The position numbers and the translations under genes are program-made. Of a stretch of 20,231 bases of DNA, positions 1 to 6,826 are shown piece by piece. The stretch's first letter is position 1, and each line of letters begins with the position of its first letter. The notes below the pieces were generated by a model. The model ran no database searches. It was not told the origin of the DNA and saw only the letters and a program-made list of their open reading frames with translations. The DNA is from Pleurocapsa sp. MO_226.B13 (GTDB taxonomy: Bacteria; Cyanobacteriota; Cyanobacteriia; Cyanobacteriales; Xenococcaceae), in assembly GCA_030064795.1 (NCBI GenBank), contig JASJEI010000306.1, positions 1 through 20,231 on the forward strand, in the 5' to 3' direction.

Positions 1-62
1 CTAGAAAGATAGCAAATTATTTTTTATTAATTAAAATTCTTCAAATCCCTACTATGTTTAGT

Positions 63-90
63 TTTTGAATTTTGAATTTTGAATTTTGAA
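63..90. repeat. Heptameric short tandem repeat, four copies of TTTTGAA
   Basis: Four perfect head-to-tail copies of TTTTGAA followed by a partial TT. Such short tandemly repeated heptamers are known from intergenic regions of several cyanobacteria. It lies in the gene-free stretch downstream of the broken phnM, where no intact coding region is visible. Confidence 0.85.
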
Positions 91-144
91 TTAAAACTAA
101 GTCTCCAATGACTTTTGAGAACTGGTATCATCCAGACGGCTGAA

Positions 145-167
145 ATGTCGGAGGTCACCTCCGACAT
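145..167. repeat. Perfect palindrome, 11-base arms
   Basis: ATGTCGGAGGT (145-155) is mirrored by ACCTCCGACAT (157-167) around a single C. The GC-rich arms stand out from the AT-rich surroundings. It could be a dispersed palindromic repeat or a transcription terminator for the phn genes, although no T-run follows on either strand. Confidence 0.7.
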
Positions 168-264
168 CGCGTCCTCAATTTCATATCCTCTTATTGTTCG
201 CAATGCTGTATGGAAATATTGAAAATATGATTGATATTTAGCCAGCTTTTTCGGAAATCTATAA

Positions 265-660
265 CTAGATATTATATTTCTGACTTATCTGACACAGTTT
301 TTGATTTTTATCAAAGAATACGTGGCTGGCGATCGCTTCAGTGACACGATCTACGGTTGCATCATCGTGACTGGCAAGAGATATTCCCTTTTCCCGAGTC
401 ATTTTTACCAAAGCCTGACGGTTTTCTACTGCGTGTTTGCGTTGACTTTCTAGACGCATCTGAATAAACTCGTCCATCTTAGCTTCTGGTACACCATGTT
501 TGCCCTGATAGTACTCCTTGTAGTTTCCTTCTCCATTTTGACCTTGAGATACTATTTCTGGCTGAATATCGGCAATGATGCCATCTTCAACTACTAATGT
601 GCCTAATATTTCTTCTGTAGGTAAAATTAGGCGATAGTTTGTATATATTTGTGATTGCAT
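265..660 (-). pseudogene. phnM: phnM remnant: internally deleted and 3'-truncated
   Basis: PhnM is a metal-dependent amidohydrolase-fold enzyme of about 380 residues. It releases pyrophosphate from alpha-D-ribose 1-methylphosphonate 5-triphosphate in the C-P lyase pathway. This 131-residue frame keeps the N-terminus up to NGEG (residues 42-45) and then jumps directly to the middle of the family at NYKEYYQGKHG. It continues through ASHDDATVDRVTEA (about residues 97-110) before diverging into an unrelated tail. By comparison with the E. coli protein as I remember it, about 130 residues are missing internally, including the ELHTDN metal-binding region. About 140 more are missing at the C-terminus. 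Both breaks keep an open frame. It follows phnE, in a usual place for phnM, so it is a decayed member of the operon. A functional short protein is very unlikely. Confidence 0.88.
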
Positions 661-771
661 TCTTAGGAGTTTTGTCTATATTAACTTTTGGTATCGGGAA
701 AATTATGGCAGGGAATGGTTAGGAAATATGTGGATTGAATGTCGAGTAAGAGATGGGATGTTTAGGGGTCA

Positions 772-787
772 AAAGGCTAAAGCCTTT
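772..787 (-). terminator. Short hairpin downstream of phnE
   Basis: AAAGGCT (772-778) pairs with AGCCTTT (781-787) and lies 12 bases past the phnE stop. It resembles a weak intrinsic terminator, but on the minus strand no T-run follows beyond the stem. It may only be a processing hairpin between phnE and the phnM remnant. Confidence 0.3.
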
Positions 788-798
788 ACTATGGCACG

Positions 799-1629
799 TT
801 ATACTAGCCAGTTTCTTAATTTGGCTGAGACGGTGTCTATGAGGCTAGTAGCGAAAATGAGAATGATTAAAATGGCGCAAACCTTGCCATAATCAAAAGA
901 TTGAAAGCTTTGGTAGAGAGAAACGCCGATTCCTCCTGCACCCACAATACCCAATACCGAAGCCGATCGCACGTTGGATTCAAAACGATATAAGGTAAAG
1001 GAAGTCCATAACGGGATTACTTGGGGAATAATACCAAAGATAACTTCTTGGATTTTACTTGCCCCTGTCGCCCTGACTCCTTCCACTTGTCCAGGTTCGA
1101 TCGCCTCTACTGCTTCGGAAAAGAGTTTACCCAATGCCCCCGTAGTATGGACAAACAATGCCATTACCCCCGCAAAAGGACCCAAACCCACTGCAACGAC
1201 AAACACCAAAGCAAAGACAATTTCATTAATTGCCCGCATCGCATCCAAAAGTCTGCGGGTAGGTTGGACGATCCAGACAGGACAGACATTTTCTGAGGCT
1301 AAGACAGATAGAGGAACAGCAGCTACAGCAGCTAGTAATGTCCCCCAGACACCCATCGAAACAGTAATTAATGTATCTTCTAAATAAGTTTTCCAGAAAG
1401 AAAAGTCGGGGGGAAAATAGGATCGAACGTATTCAACCATATTCCCTCCCCGTTGTAGAAGTAGAGGAAAATTTAGTTCGCTTTGTTGGTAGGAGAAAAT
1501 TAGAATAGCGATCGCTGCAACCAAAAAGAATATTTTTCCGTTAGTTACTCGCTTATCTTCTTTTGCTAACATCTGCATTACTTCATCAGATACAGACTTA
1601 TGAGAAATTGATCTGTTTGGCGATCGCAT
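799..1629 (-). CDS. phnE: Phosphonate ABC transporter permease PhnE
   Basis: This is the inner-membrane permease of the PhnCDE phosphonate importer. Several hydrophobic segments are visible, and the conserved EAA-type loop (EGVRATGASKIQEVIFGIIP, residues 196-215 counted from the longer start) couples the permease to the ATPase. The family hallmark GIVGAGGIGVSLYQ follows it. I place the start at the first ATG (1627-1629). The frame is open up to a TTG at 1668, which would add 13 residues and cannot be excluded. Neither start has a clear Shine-Dalgarno sequence. The gene follows phnD after a spacer full of small hairpins. There is no sign of a frameshift, so it looks functional. Confidence 0.93.
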   Translation of the reverse strand: MRSPNRSISHKSVSDEVMQMLAKEDKRVTNGKIFFLVAAIAILIFSYQQSELNFPLLLQRGGNMVEYVRSYFPPDFSFWKTYLEDTLITVSMGVWGTLLAAVAAVPLSVLASENVCPVWIVQPTRRLLDAMRAINEIVFALVFVVAVGLGPFAGVMALFVHTTGALGKLFSEAVEAIEPGQVEGVRATGASKIQEVIFGIIPQVIPLWTSFTLYRFESNVRSASVLGIVGAGGIGVSLYQSFQSFDYGKVCAILIILIFATSLIDTVSAKLRNWLV

Positions 1630-1755
1630 AATTTGATTGAAATTTATTTTAGTTAACAAAGACCTCAAAGAATTGTTCTCTATCCATTGTCCTGACTAAA
1701 TTACGTTCGTAGTGATAGCTTTAGCTATTATTATTGACGCTTTTTTAAATTACTG

Positions 1756-1815
1756 ACCCTAAAGGGTTAGAGCTTTGCGGGAGCTTGCATCCCGCAACTA
1801 CATGCGGGCTAGCCC
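1756..1815. repeat. Cluster of three small inverted repeats in the phnD-phnE spacer
   Basis: Three consecutive palindromic units are visible. ACCCT/AGGGT lies at 1756-1767. TTGCGGGA (1775-1782) pairs with TCCCGCAA (1790-1797) across a 7-base loop. GGGCTAGCCC lies at 1806-1815. The spacer is otherwise AT-rich. The cluster may be intergenic repeat material, or it may reduce the downstream phnE message relative to phnD, as REP-like hairpins can after genes for abundant binding proteins. Confidence 0.6.
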
Positions 1816-1842
1816 TTTGTCTAACTTCGTCAACTACGAACC

Positions 1843-2829
1843 TTATTTAATCGCTTCTAATTGCTGGTTCAATTCTGCAATTTGTTTGTCTTTTTCTGCT
1901 TGGGAAATACTTTCATTCGATTGAATTGCTAAGATCTTCTCGCCAATATCTAGTTCGCGGATGGGATTCCAGACATTATCGGTAGCGGGGTCGAAACCTT
2001 GCCACTCTAGAGGTGCGAGTACGGTTTCGTCTTTATAGTTATAGAAGAAATCTTTAACTTTGGTTTTTACTTCTTCGGGTAAATCGGCACGCCAGGCGAT
2101 CGGATCGCTAGGAATTAACACCGATGTCCAAACTACCTCGATGTTTTCTCTGGCTTGAGGATTGGTTTTTTCCAGACGGCTAAGAGATTCGCTGTTATTA
2201 GTCGCTACGTCTACTTGATTGTTAGCGACAGCCAAAGCAGTTGCTTCGTGGTTTCCTGAAAATACTAAACGTTTGAAAGCTTCTTTGGGGTTAACGCTAT
2301 TTTGAGCAAAGACGTAATAACTGGGGACTAAATAACCAGAAGTCGAGTTAGTTTCGTTAAAAGCAAAAGTTAGATCGGGTGCGTTTTGAATTACAAACTT
2401 ATCCCCTCCCAATTGTTTGGCTTCGGATAATTTGGGATGGTTTTTATTCATAATTAAATGGGAATAATAACCTTTTGTACCATCCGCATTTACAGTTTGG
2501 GCAAATACTTCCGCATCGGCAATTTTATTCGCTTCGATATAAGACTTACCCCCCAACCAGGCTAGCTGTACCTGTCCAAAACGCATTGCTTCAATTACCC
2601 CTGCATATTGGGTAGCATAAAAAGCTTTAACGGGCATTCCCAATTGTTCCGACATGGCAGAAATAAAAGGTTCCCAGATTGGTTTTTGATTTGCCTGAGA
2701 TTCAGTAGAAATAATCCCAAAGTTAATCTCTTTAATATCCTGTGCTGTCGCCGAGTTAGATAAGATTTTGGTTGCTGCTAATGAACAAGCAAATATAGAA
2801 GTAGTTTTAATAAAAGATCGTCTTTTCAT
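1843..2829 (-). CDS. phnD: Phosphonate ABC transporter substrate-binding protein PhnD
   Basis: This is the periplasmic solute-binding protein of the PhnCDE importer. The N-terminus MKRRSFIK fits the twin-arginine motif, followed by a hydrophobic stretch and a likely AxA cleavage site (ATA, residues 27-29). Export by the Tat route is therefore plausible, but a Sec route cannot be excluded. Mature-protein features typical of PhnD and related oxyanion binders include INFGIISTE, the FYATQYAGVIEAMRFGQVQLAWLGG stretch that lines the binding site (about residues 70-95), and ENIEVVWTSVLIPSDPIAWR. At 328 residues it has the normal length. The real ligand (phosphonate, phosphite or phosphate ester) cannot be read from sequence, because related proteins differ in specificity. 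The upstream gap to phnC carries a 20-base palindrome. Confidence 0.93.
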   Translation of the reverse strand: MKRRSFIKTTSIFACSLAATKILSNSATAQDIKEINFGIISTESQANQKPIWEPFISAMSEQLGMPVKAFYATQYAGVIEAMRFGQVQLAWLGGKSYIEANKIADAEVFAQTVNADGTKGYYSHLIMNKNHPKLSEAKQLGGDKFVIQNAPDLTFAFNETNSTSGYLVPSYYVFAQNSVNPKEAFKRLVFSGNHEATALAVANNQVDVATNNSESLSRLEKTNPQARENIEVVWTSVLIPSDPIAWRADLPEEVKTKVKDFFYNYKDETVLAPLEWQGFDPATDNVWNPIRELDIGEKILAIQSNESISQAEKDKQIAELNQQLEAIK

Positions 2830-2854
2830 AGTTTTTTAGTTATTAGTTGGTAGA

Positions 2855-2874
2855 GGTCGTTCCATGGAACGACC
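2855..2874. repeat. Perfect 20-base palindrome between phnC and phnD
   Basis: GGTCGTTCCATGGAACGACC reads identically on both strands. Its left flank GTAGAG and its CCATGG centre are shared with the palindrome inside phnH (9917-9942), so both look like members of one dispersed cyanobacterial palindromic repeat family. An operator role is possible but not needed to explain it. Confidence 0.85.
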
Positions 2875-2890
2875 GTACAGTTGTTAGTTG

Positions 2891-3688
2891 TTACTTATTA
2901 CTTAAAAGCTCCCCATGTCCCCGCAGTACCAGTTCTTCTACTGCCGAACCGTAGATACTGGTAAGCTTGTTATCGTCTAAGCGATCTACCGCACCGTCAA
3001 ACATAACTCGTCCATCCCGCAGGGCGATCGCTCTGGGGAAATAGTTCCGCACCATTTGTACTTGATGCAAGGAAGTAACTAGGGTAATGCCTTCACGGTT
3101 TAACTGACACAGTAATTCCATTACCTTTCTGGCTGATTCTGGATCGAGAGAGGCTATGGGTTCGTCTGCTAAAATAATCTTCGCTCCCTGTACTAAACAA
3201 CGAGCGATCGCCACCCTTTGTTGTTGTCCTCCAGAGAGAGTAGAAGCACGTTGATAGGCTTGTTCTAAAATGCCAACTCGTTCTAAGGCAGATAAAGCCT
3301 GGGCTTTTTCCCATTGTTTGAATTGACGAAACAGCGATCGCGATAGGGAAACTGTTGATAAATTGCCGATCAGCACATTTTCTAAGACGGTAAGTCTGCT
3401 AACCAAATTAAACTGCTGAAAAATGAAGCCAATCTGACTCCGCAAACGGCGAATTCGCGAATGGCTTTGACCGTTGTGTTGCAAGGGAGAATCAAATATT
3501 TTGACTATTCCCCCGTCAGCAATATGCAGACCATTGATATTACGTAACAAAGTTGATTTACCCGAACCAGAAGCACCAACTAGAGCGAGCATTTCGCCTT
3601 CATTAGCTATAAAACTAACTTGATCTAAAGCTAGTTTGCTTTTAAAACTTTTACTTAAATCTTTGACCTCAATTGCTGTAGTAGTCAA
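2891..3688 (-). CDS. phnC: Phosphonate ABC transporter ATP-binding protein PhnC
   Basis: This is the cytoplasmic ATPase that powers phosphonate import with PhnD and PhnE. Counted from the longer possible start, the visible motifs are Walker A GASGSGKST (40-48), Q-loop FQQFN, signature LSGGQQQR (153-160) and Walker B IILADEP (173-179), followed by a switch-loop histidine in SLHQVQ. No ATG is available before residue 35, and a stop codon lies two codons upstream of the longest frame, so the start must be a TTG. Two TTGs are possible, at 3694 and 3688. An AGGA (minus strand, 3699-3696) sits 7 bases before the TTG at 3688 but only 1 base before the other, so I chose 3688. It begins a phnCDE unit that is separated from phnL by the HD gene and probably has its own promoter. 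Confidence 0.92.
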   Translation of the reverse strand: MTTTAIEVKDLSKSFKSKLALDQVSFIANEGEMLALVGASGSGKSTLLRNINGLHIADGGIVKIFDSPLQHNGQSHSRIRRLRSQIGFIFQQFNLVSRLTVLENVLIGNLSTVSLSRSLFRQFKQWEKAQALSALERVGILEQAYQRASTLSGGQQQRVAIARCLVQGAKIILADEPIASLDPESARKVMELLCQLNREGITLVTSLHQVQMVRNYFPRAIALRDGRVMFDGAVDRLDDNKLTSIYGSAVEELVLRGHGELLSNK

Positions 3689-3924
3689 ACCCAATTCCTA
3701 GAATCTATACTAAAGGAATAGTTTGCAAGATTTTATTTAAGCTAAGGATAGTATTTCTTTATCTTTTGGTTAAAAGTTATCAGGATCTATAAAGATGGGT
3801 CGAAACAATAGATAGAGCAGTACCTTTTTTTATTAACTTCAAGATAAATTAAGTTTAATTTTTTCTTAATAGATAACTGCTTAGACTAAACAATAAACTA
3901 AGCAATGCGATCGGTAAATAACTA

Positions 3925-4542
3925 ATGAATCAAAAACTTGACGATCTTCTAGAAATTGTAGTCAGCAGAGGCAATGAACAATATGGCATGGAAGCGGTTA
4001 GCCAATTAGAACACGCTTTACAATGTGCGATTTTGGCAGAACAAGCTAATGCCACCCCAGAATTAATTATTGCTTCACTGTTACACGATTTTGGTCATTT
4101 AGTTCATAACTTAGGAGAAGATGCAGCCGAAAAAGGCATCGATGACCGTCATGAATATCGAGCATTAGGTTATCTAAATAAAATATTTTCTCCCGCCGTA
4201 ACCGAACCAATTAGAATGCACGTTAATGCGAAAAGATATCTCTGTGCGGTGGATGATAATTATTGGGATTCTTTATCGCCCGCATCTAAAACCAGTCTAG
4301 AGTTGCAAGGGGGTATATATTCGCAAATAGAAGCACGAGAGTTTATCAGTCAACCCTACGCTAAAGATGCAGTGAAATTAAGAATCTGGGACGATTTGGC
4401 AAAAGTAAAAGATTTGGATACTCCTGGGTTAGATTATTTTGTTACAAGGATGGAAGAATTGACAATTGATTCTCATTCTTTAGGCTTTGAACAACACGGT
4501 TGGAGTTTTCGCTATCAACTAACTTTAATTAATAATGAATAA
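3925..4542 (+). CDS. HD-domain protein, PhnZ-like (phosphonate operon-associated HD oxygenase family)
   Basis: This small HD-fold protein resembles the phosphonate-operon-associated HDIG family that includes PhnZ. PhnZ is a mixed-valence diiron oxygenase that cleaves the C-P bond of (R)-2-amino-1-hydroxyethylphosphonate. Candidate metal ligands occur in the expected order: H30, H54-D55 (LLHDFGH), H76 (DDRHEYRALGYL), H99 (MHVNAKRYL) and D156 or D157 (LRIWDD). Y20 and E23, in the N-terminal QYGME segment, match the substrate-lid Tyr/Glu pair of PhnZ, and K103 matches its phosphonate-contacting lysine. It sits on the strand opposite to the phn genes, divergent from phnC and overlapping the end of phnL by 18 bases. 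No PhnY-type hydroxylase is seen in the window to supply a hydroxylated substrate, so the actual substrate is open. Confidence 0.82.
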   Translation: MNQKLDDLLEIVVSRGNEQYGMEAVSQLEHALQCAILAEQANATPELIIASLLHDFGHLVHNLGEDAAEKGIDDRHEYRALGYLNKIFSPAVTEPIRMHVNAKRYLCAVDDNYWDSLSPASKTSLELQGGIYSQIEAREFISQPYAKDAVKLRIWDDLAKVKDLDTPGLDYFVTRMEELTIDSHSLGFEQHGWSFRYQLTLINNE

Positions 4543-5256
4543 TAACTCTCTCGTACACAACTTACTCCTAACTTTCTCGTCGTGAAAAATACCAATCAAC
4601 GCACAGCCTTGTTGTTTCTTTTCTTCCAATAACTCAACAACAACCTGACGATTTTTAGCATCCAAAGCCGATGTTGGTTCGTCTAATAAAAAGATGGGAT
4701 AATCAACAGCTAAAGCGCGAGCAATATTGACTCTTTGTTTTTCTCCACCAGAAAAAGTAGTAGGAGATAATCGCCACAGTCTTTCTGGTAAATTTAATAA
4801 ACTAAAAAGTTCTTTAATTTTGCTATAAGCCGTATCAATACCTATCCCTAATTCTAATAAAGGTTCGGCTGCCACATCTAAAGCAGACACACGAGGAATA
4901 ACTCGCAAAAACTGACTGACATAGCCAATAGTTTTTTGTCTGACTTCTATTACTTGGTGGGGTTTTAACTGTGCTAAATCTACCCAATGGTTATTGTATT
5001 TTACCCAAATTTCACCAGCATTAATTCCATAGTTACCATATAAAGCCTTCATCAAAGTAGATTTACCCGAACCCGATACCCCAGTCAAAGCAACACATTC
5101 CCCTACTTTGACTTCCAAACTGATATTTTCTAATACTGATAAGATGATTCCTCCCTGATTGTGTAAGGTGAAGCTTTTACACACTTCCAAAGCGTATAAG
5201 AGAGTATCAGCAGAAACTTCGGTTGGAGGTTTTTTGATCGATAGAGAAGTAGTCAT
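4525..5256 (-). CDS. phnL: C-P lyase system ABC-type ATPase PhnL
   Basis: PhnL is one of two ABC-type ATPases attached to the C-P lyase core complex; it is not a transporter component. Motifs: Walker A GVSGSGKST (59-67), the PhnL-typical YVSQFLRVIPRVSALDVAAEPL region (112-133), signature FSGGEKQRVNIARAL (168-182) and Walker B IFLLDEPTSALD (188-199). The ATG is at 5254-5256. The gene is isolated from phnK by the Uma2 gene, so it needs read-through or a separate promoter. Its 3' end overlaps the convergent HD gene by 18 bases. Length and motifs are complete, so it looks functional. Confidence 0.93.
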   Translation of the reverse strand: MTTSLSIKKPPTEVSADTLLYALEVCKSFTLHNQGGIILSVLENISLEVKVGECVALTGVSGSGKSTLMKALYGNYGINAGEIWVKYNNHWVDLAQLKPHQVIEVRQKTIGYVSQFLRVIPRVSALDVAAEPLLELGIGIDTAYSKIKELFSLLNLPERLWRLSPTTFSGGEKQRVNIARALAVDYPIFLLDEPTSALDAKNRQVVVELLEEKKQQGCALIGIFHDEKVRSKLCTRELLFIIN

Positions 5257-5361
5257 AGGGTGATGTTGCGATCGCCTTGAAAATACAGATACCCAATAAT
5301 CCCATTATCAATTTAACAGCAGGTTAATTTTATAGTCGCAGTACAATAAAGTAATTAATTC

Positions 5362-5952
5362 ATGGATAGAACAATGTTTGCTGCAACTAGGAGAAAATTT
5401 ACTATCGAAGAATATCATCAACTGGTAGATTTAGGGTTTTTTACCGAAAACGATAGAATCGAGTTGATTAGAGGGGAAATTATCGAAATGGCACCCAAAA
5501 GAACGCCTCATTCAGTTTGTAATTCTTTATTATGGAAACAACTTTACAATTTGATTGAAGAACAAGCAGAAATAAGAGTTCAAGAACCGATTGTACTTCC
5601 TTCTAACAGCGAACCAGAACCCGATGTAGTTATTGCCAGGAAAAAAGACGATAATTACCTTTCCGCTCATCCTACAGCAGCAGACATTATTTTAGTAATT
5701 GAAATATCAGATTCTACCCTCAAATACGACCGCGAAACTAAATTACCTCTTTATGCAGAAGCAGGAATAAATCATTACTGGATTGTCAATTTGGTCGATA
5801 ATCATTTAGAAGTTTACACTAATCCTTTTGTCGATAATCAAAACAATTTTGGATATAAAAGTAAAAGTATATTTTTAATAAATGAAAATATAGCAATACC
5901 AAAGTTTAATGATGTGGTTTTAGAATTAGCCAATATATTTCCAAGGAAATAA
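5362..5952 (+). CDS. Uma2-family (DUF820) putative endonuclease
   Basis: This member of the Uma2/DUF820 family has a restriction-endonuclease-like fold and is greatly expanded in cyanobacteria, with poorly known function. Family hallmarks are FTIEEYHQLVDLGFFTENDRIELIRGEIIEMAP (about 13-46), EPDVVIA (about 86-92, containing the candidate catalytic Asp), LVIEISDSTLKYDRETKLPLYAEAGI (about 110-135) and the YWIVN strand. The E...D...ExS/K pattern of a PD-(D/E)XK nuclease is present. At 196 residues it is full length. It is inserted on the plus strand between phnK and phnL and splits the minus-strand cluster. No neighbouring partner gene is seen, so a role in phosphonate metabolism is not implied. 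Confidence 0.9.
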   Translation: MDRTMFAATRRKFTIEEYHQLVDLGFFTENDRIELIRGEIIEMAPKRTPHSVCNSLLWKQLYNLIEEQAEIRVQEPIVLPSNSEPEPDVVIARKKDDNYLSAHPTAADIILVIEISDSTLKYDRETKLPLYAEAGINHYWIVNLVDNHLEVYTNPFVDNQNNFGYKSKSIFLINENIAIPKFNDVVLELANIFPRK

Positions 5953-6032
5953 AATCGTAATTTGATAATCAATTAGTTAGTAAAAATTAATGATAATGAA
6001 AACTTTATTTGTACGGCTATAATTGTCTATTA

Positions 6033-6806
6033 TCAATTGTTAATTAAAACCGAACTAACTAACTGCTGCGTATAGGGATGTTGCGGATCGTCTAGCACGC
6101 GATCGGTCAAACCAGATTCAACTATTTGCCCATCTTTCATTACTAATAAACGATGTGCTAATAACCTTACAACGCCAATATCATGAGTAACTAAAATAAC
6201 ACTAAGATTGAGATTTCTAACAAGCGATCGTAATAAATCTAATAACCTCGCCTGTACTGACACATCCAATCCGCCTGTAGGTTCATCCATAAAGATTAAA
6301 CGGGGTTTGGTAACTAAAACTCTAGCCAATTGCAAGCGTTGTTGCATCCCTCCCGAAAAAGTATGAGGAAAAGCATCAATTCTCTTAGTATCTATCTCTA
6401 CTTGTTCCAACCAATATTTAGCTTCTTCTCGAATATTTCCATAATGGCGATTTCCCACATTTAATAATCTTTCTGCTATATTTGCTCCTGCGGTGACGTT
6501 CATTCTTAAGCCATCGCGAGGATTTTGCTGCACAAATCCCCATTCAGTTTTAGTTAGTTTACGGTGTTGAGGTTCTGGTAATTGTTTAATATTTAAAATC
6601 TCATTTTTACTGTTGGTGTAAGTAACTTCTCCTACATTAATATCTAAGTTGCTACCAATACAATTCAATAAAGTTGATTTTCCCGATCCAGATTCACCAA
6701 CAATACCCAATACTTGCCCAGGATAGAGATCGAAATTGATGTTATTACAAGCTTTAAGATCGCCATAGATTTTAGTTAAATTGTTAATATTTAACAATGG
6801 TTTCAT
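6033..6806 (-). CDS. phnK: C-P lyase system ABC-type ATPase PhnK
   Basis: PhnK binds the PhnGHIJ core complex and is needed for phosphonate breakdown in vivo. It resembles oligopeptide-type ABC ATPases. Visible motifs are Walker A GESGSGKST (37-45), the Q-loop region GFVQQNPRDGLRMNVTAGANIAERL (90-114), signature FSGGMQQRLQLARVL (150-164) and Walker B LIFMDEPTGGLD (170-181). The C-terminal DDPQHPYTQQLVSSVL segment is typical of this subgroup. It starts 20 bases after the phnJ stop and is probably cotranscribed with phnJ. It ends the uninterrupted phnG-to-phnK block. Confidence 0.95.
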   Translation of the reverse strand: MKPLLNINNLTKIYGDLKACNNINFDLYPGQVLGIVGESGSGKSTLLNCIGSNLDINVGEVTYTNSKNEILNIKQLPEPQHRKLTKTEWGFVQQNPRDGLRMNVTAGANIAERLLNVGNRHYGNIREEAKYWLEQVEIDTKRIDAFPHTFSGGMQQRLQLARVLVTKPRLIFMDEPTGGLDVSVQARLLDLLRSLVRNLNLSVILVTHDIGVVRLLAHRLLVMKDGQIVESGLTDRVLDDPQHPYTQQLVSSVLINN

Positions 6807-6826
6807 TTTTTATAATTAATAATTAA

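Noticed and set aside
145..167. CRISPR repeat interpretation of the palindromes
   Set aside because: The palindromes are single copies at distant sites without regularly spaced repeats or spacers, and no cas genes are present.
974..1387. Plus-strand 137-residue open frame opposite phnE
   Set aside because: It lies entirely within the conserved phnE gene on the other strand and has no recognisable domain.
3689..3924. Possible Pho box (tandem PyTTAAPyPyW repeats) upstream of phnC, such as CTTAATTT
   Set aside because: Only one 8-mer fits well and the next at the correct spacing has two mismatches; in such AT-rich sequence this is not enough.
5362..5952. Uma2 gene as part of a restriction or defence system
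   Set aside because: No methyltransferase, toxin partner or mobile-element ends lie beside it, and this family is scattered singly across cyanobacterial genomes.
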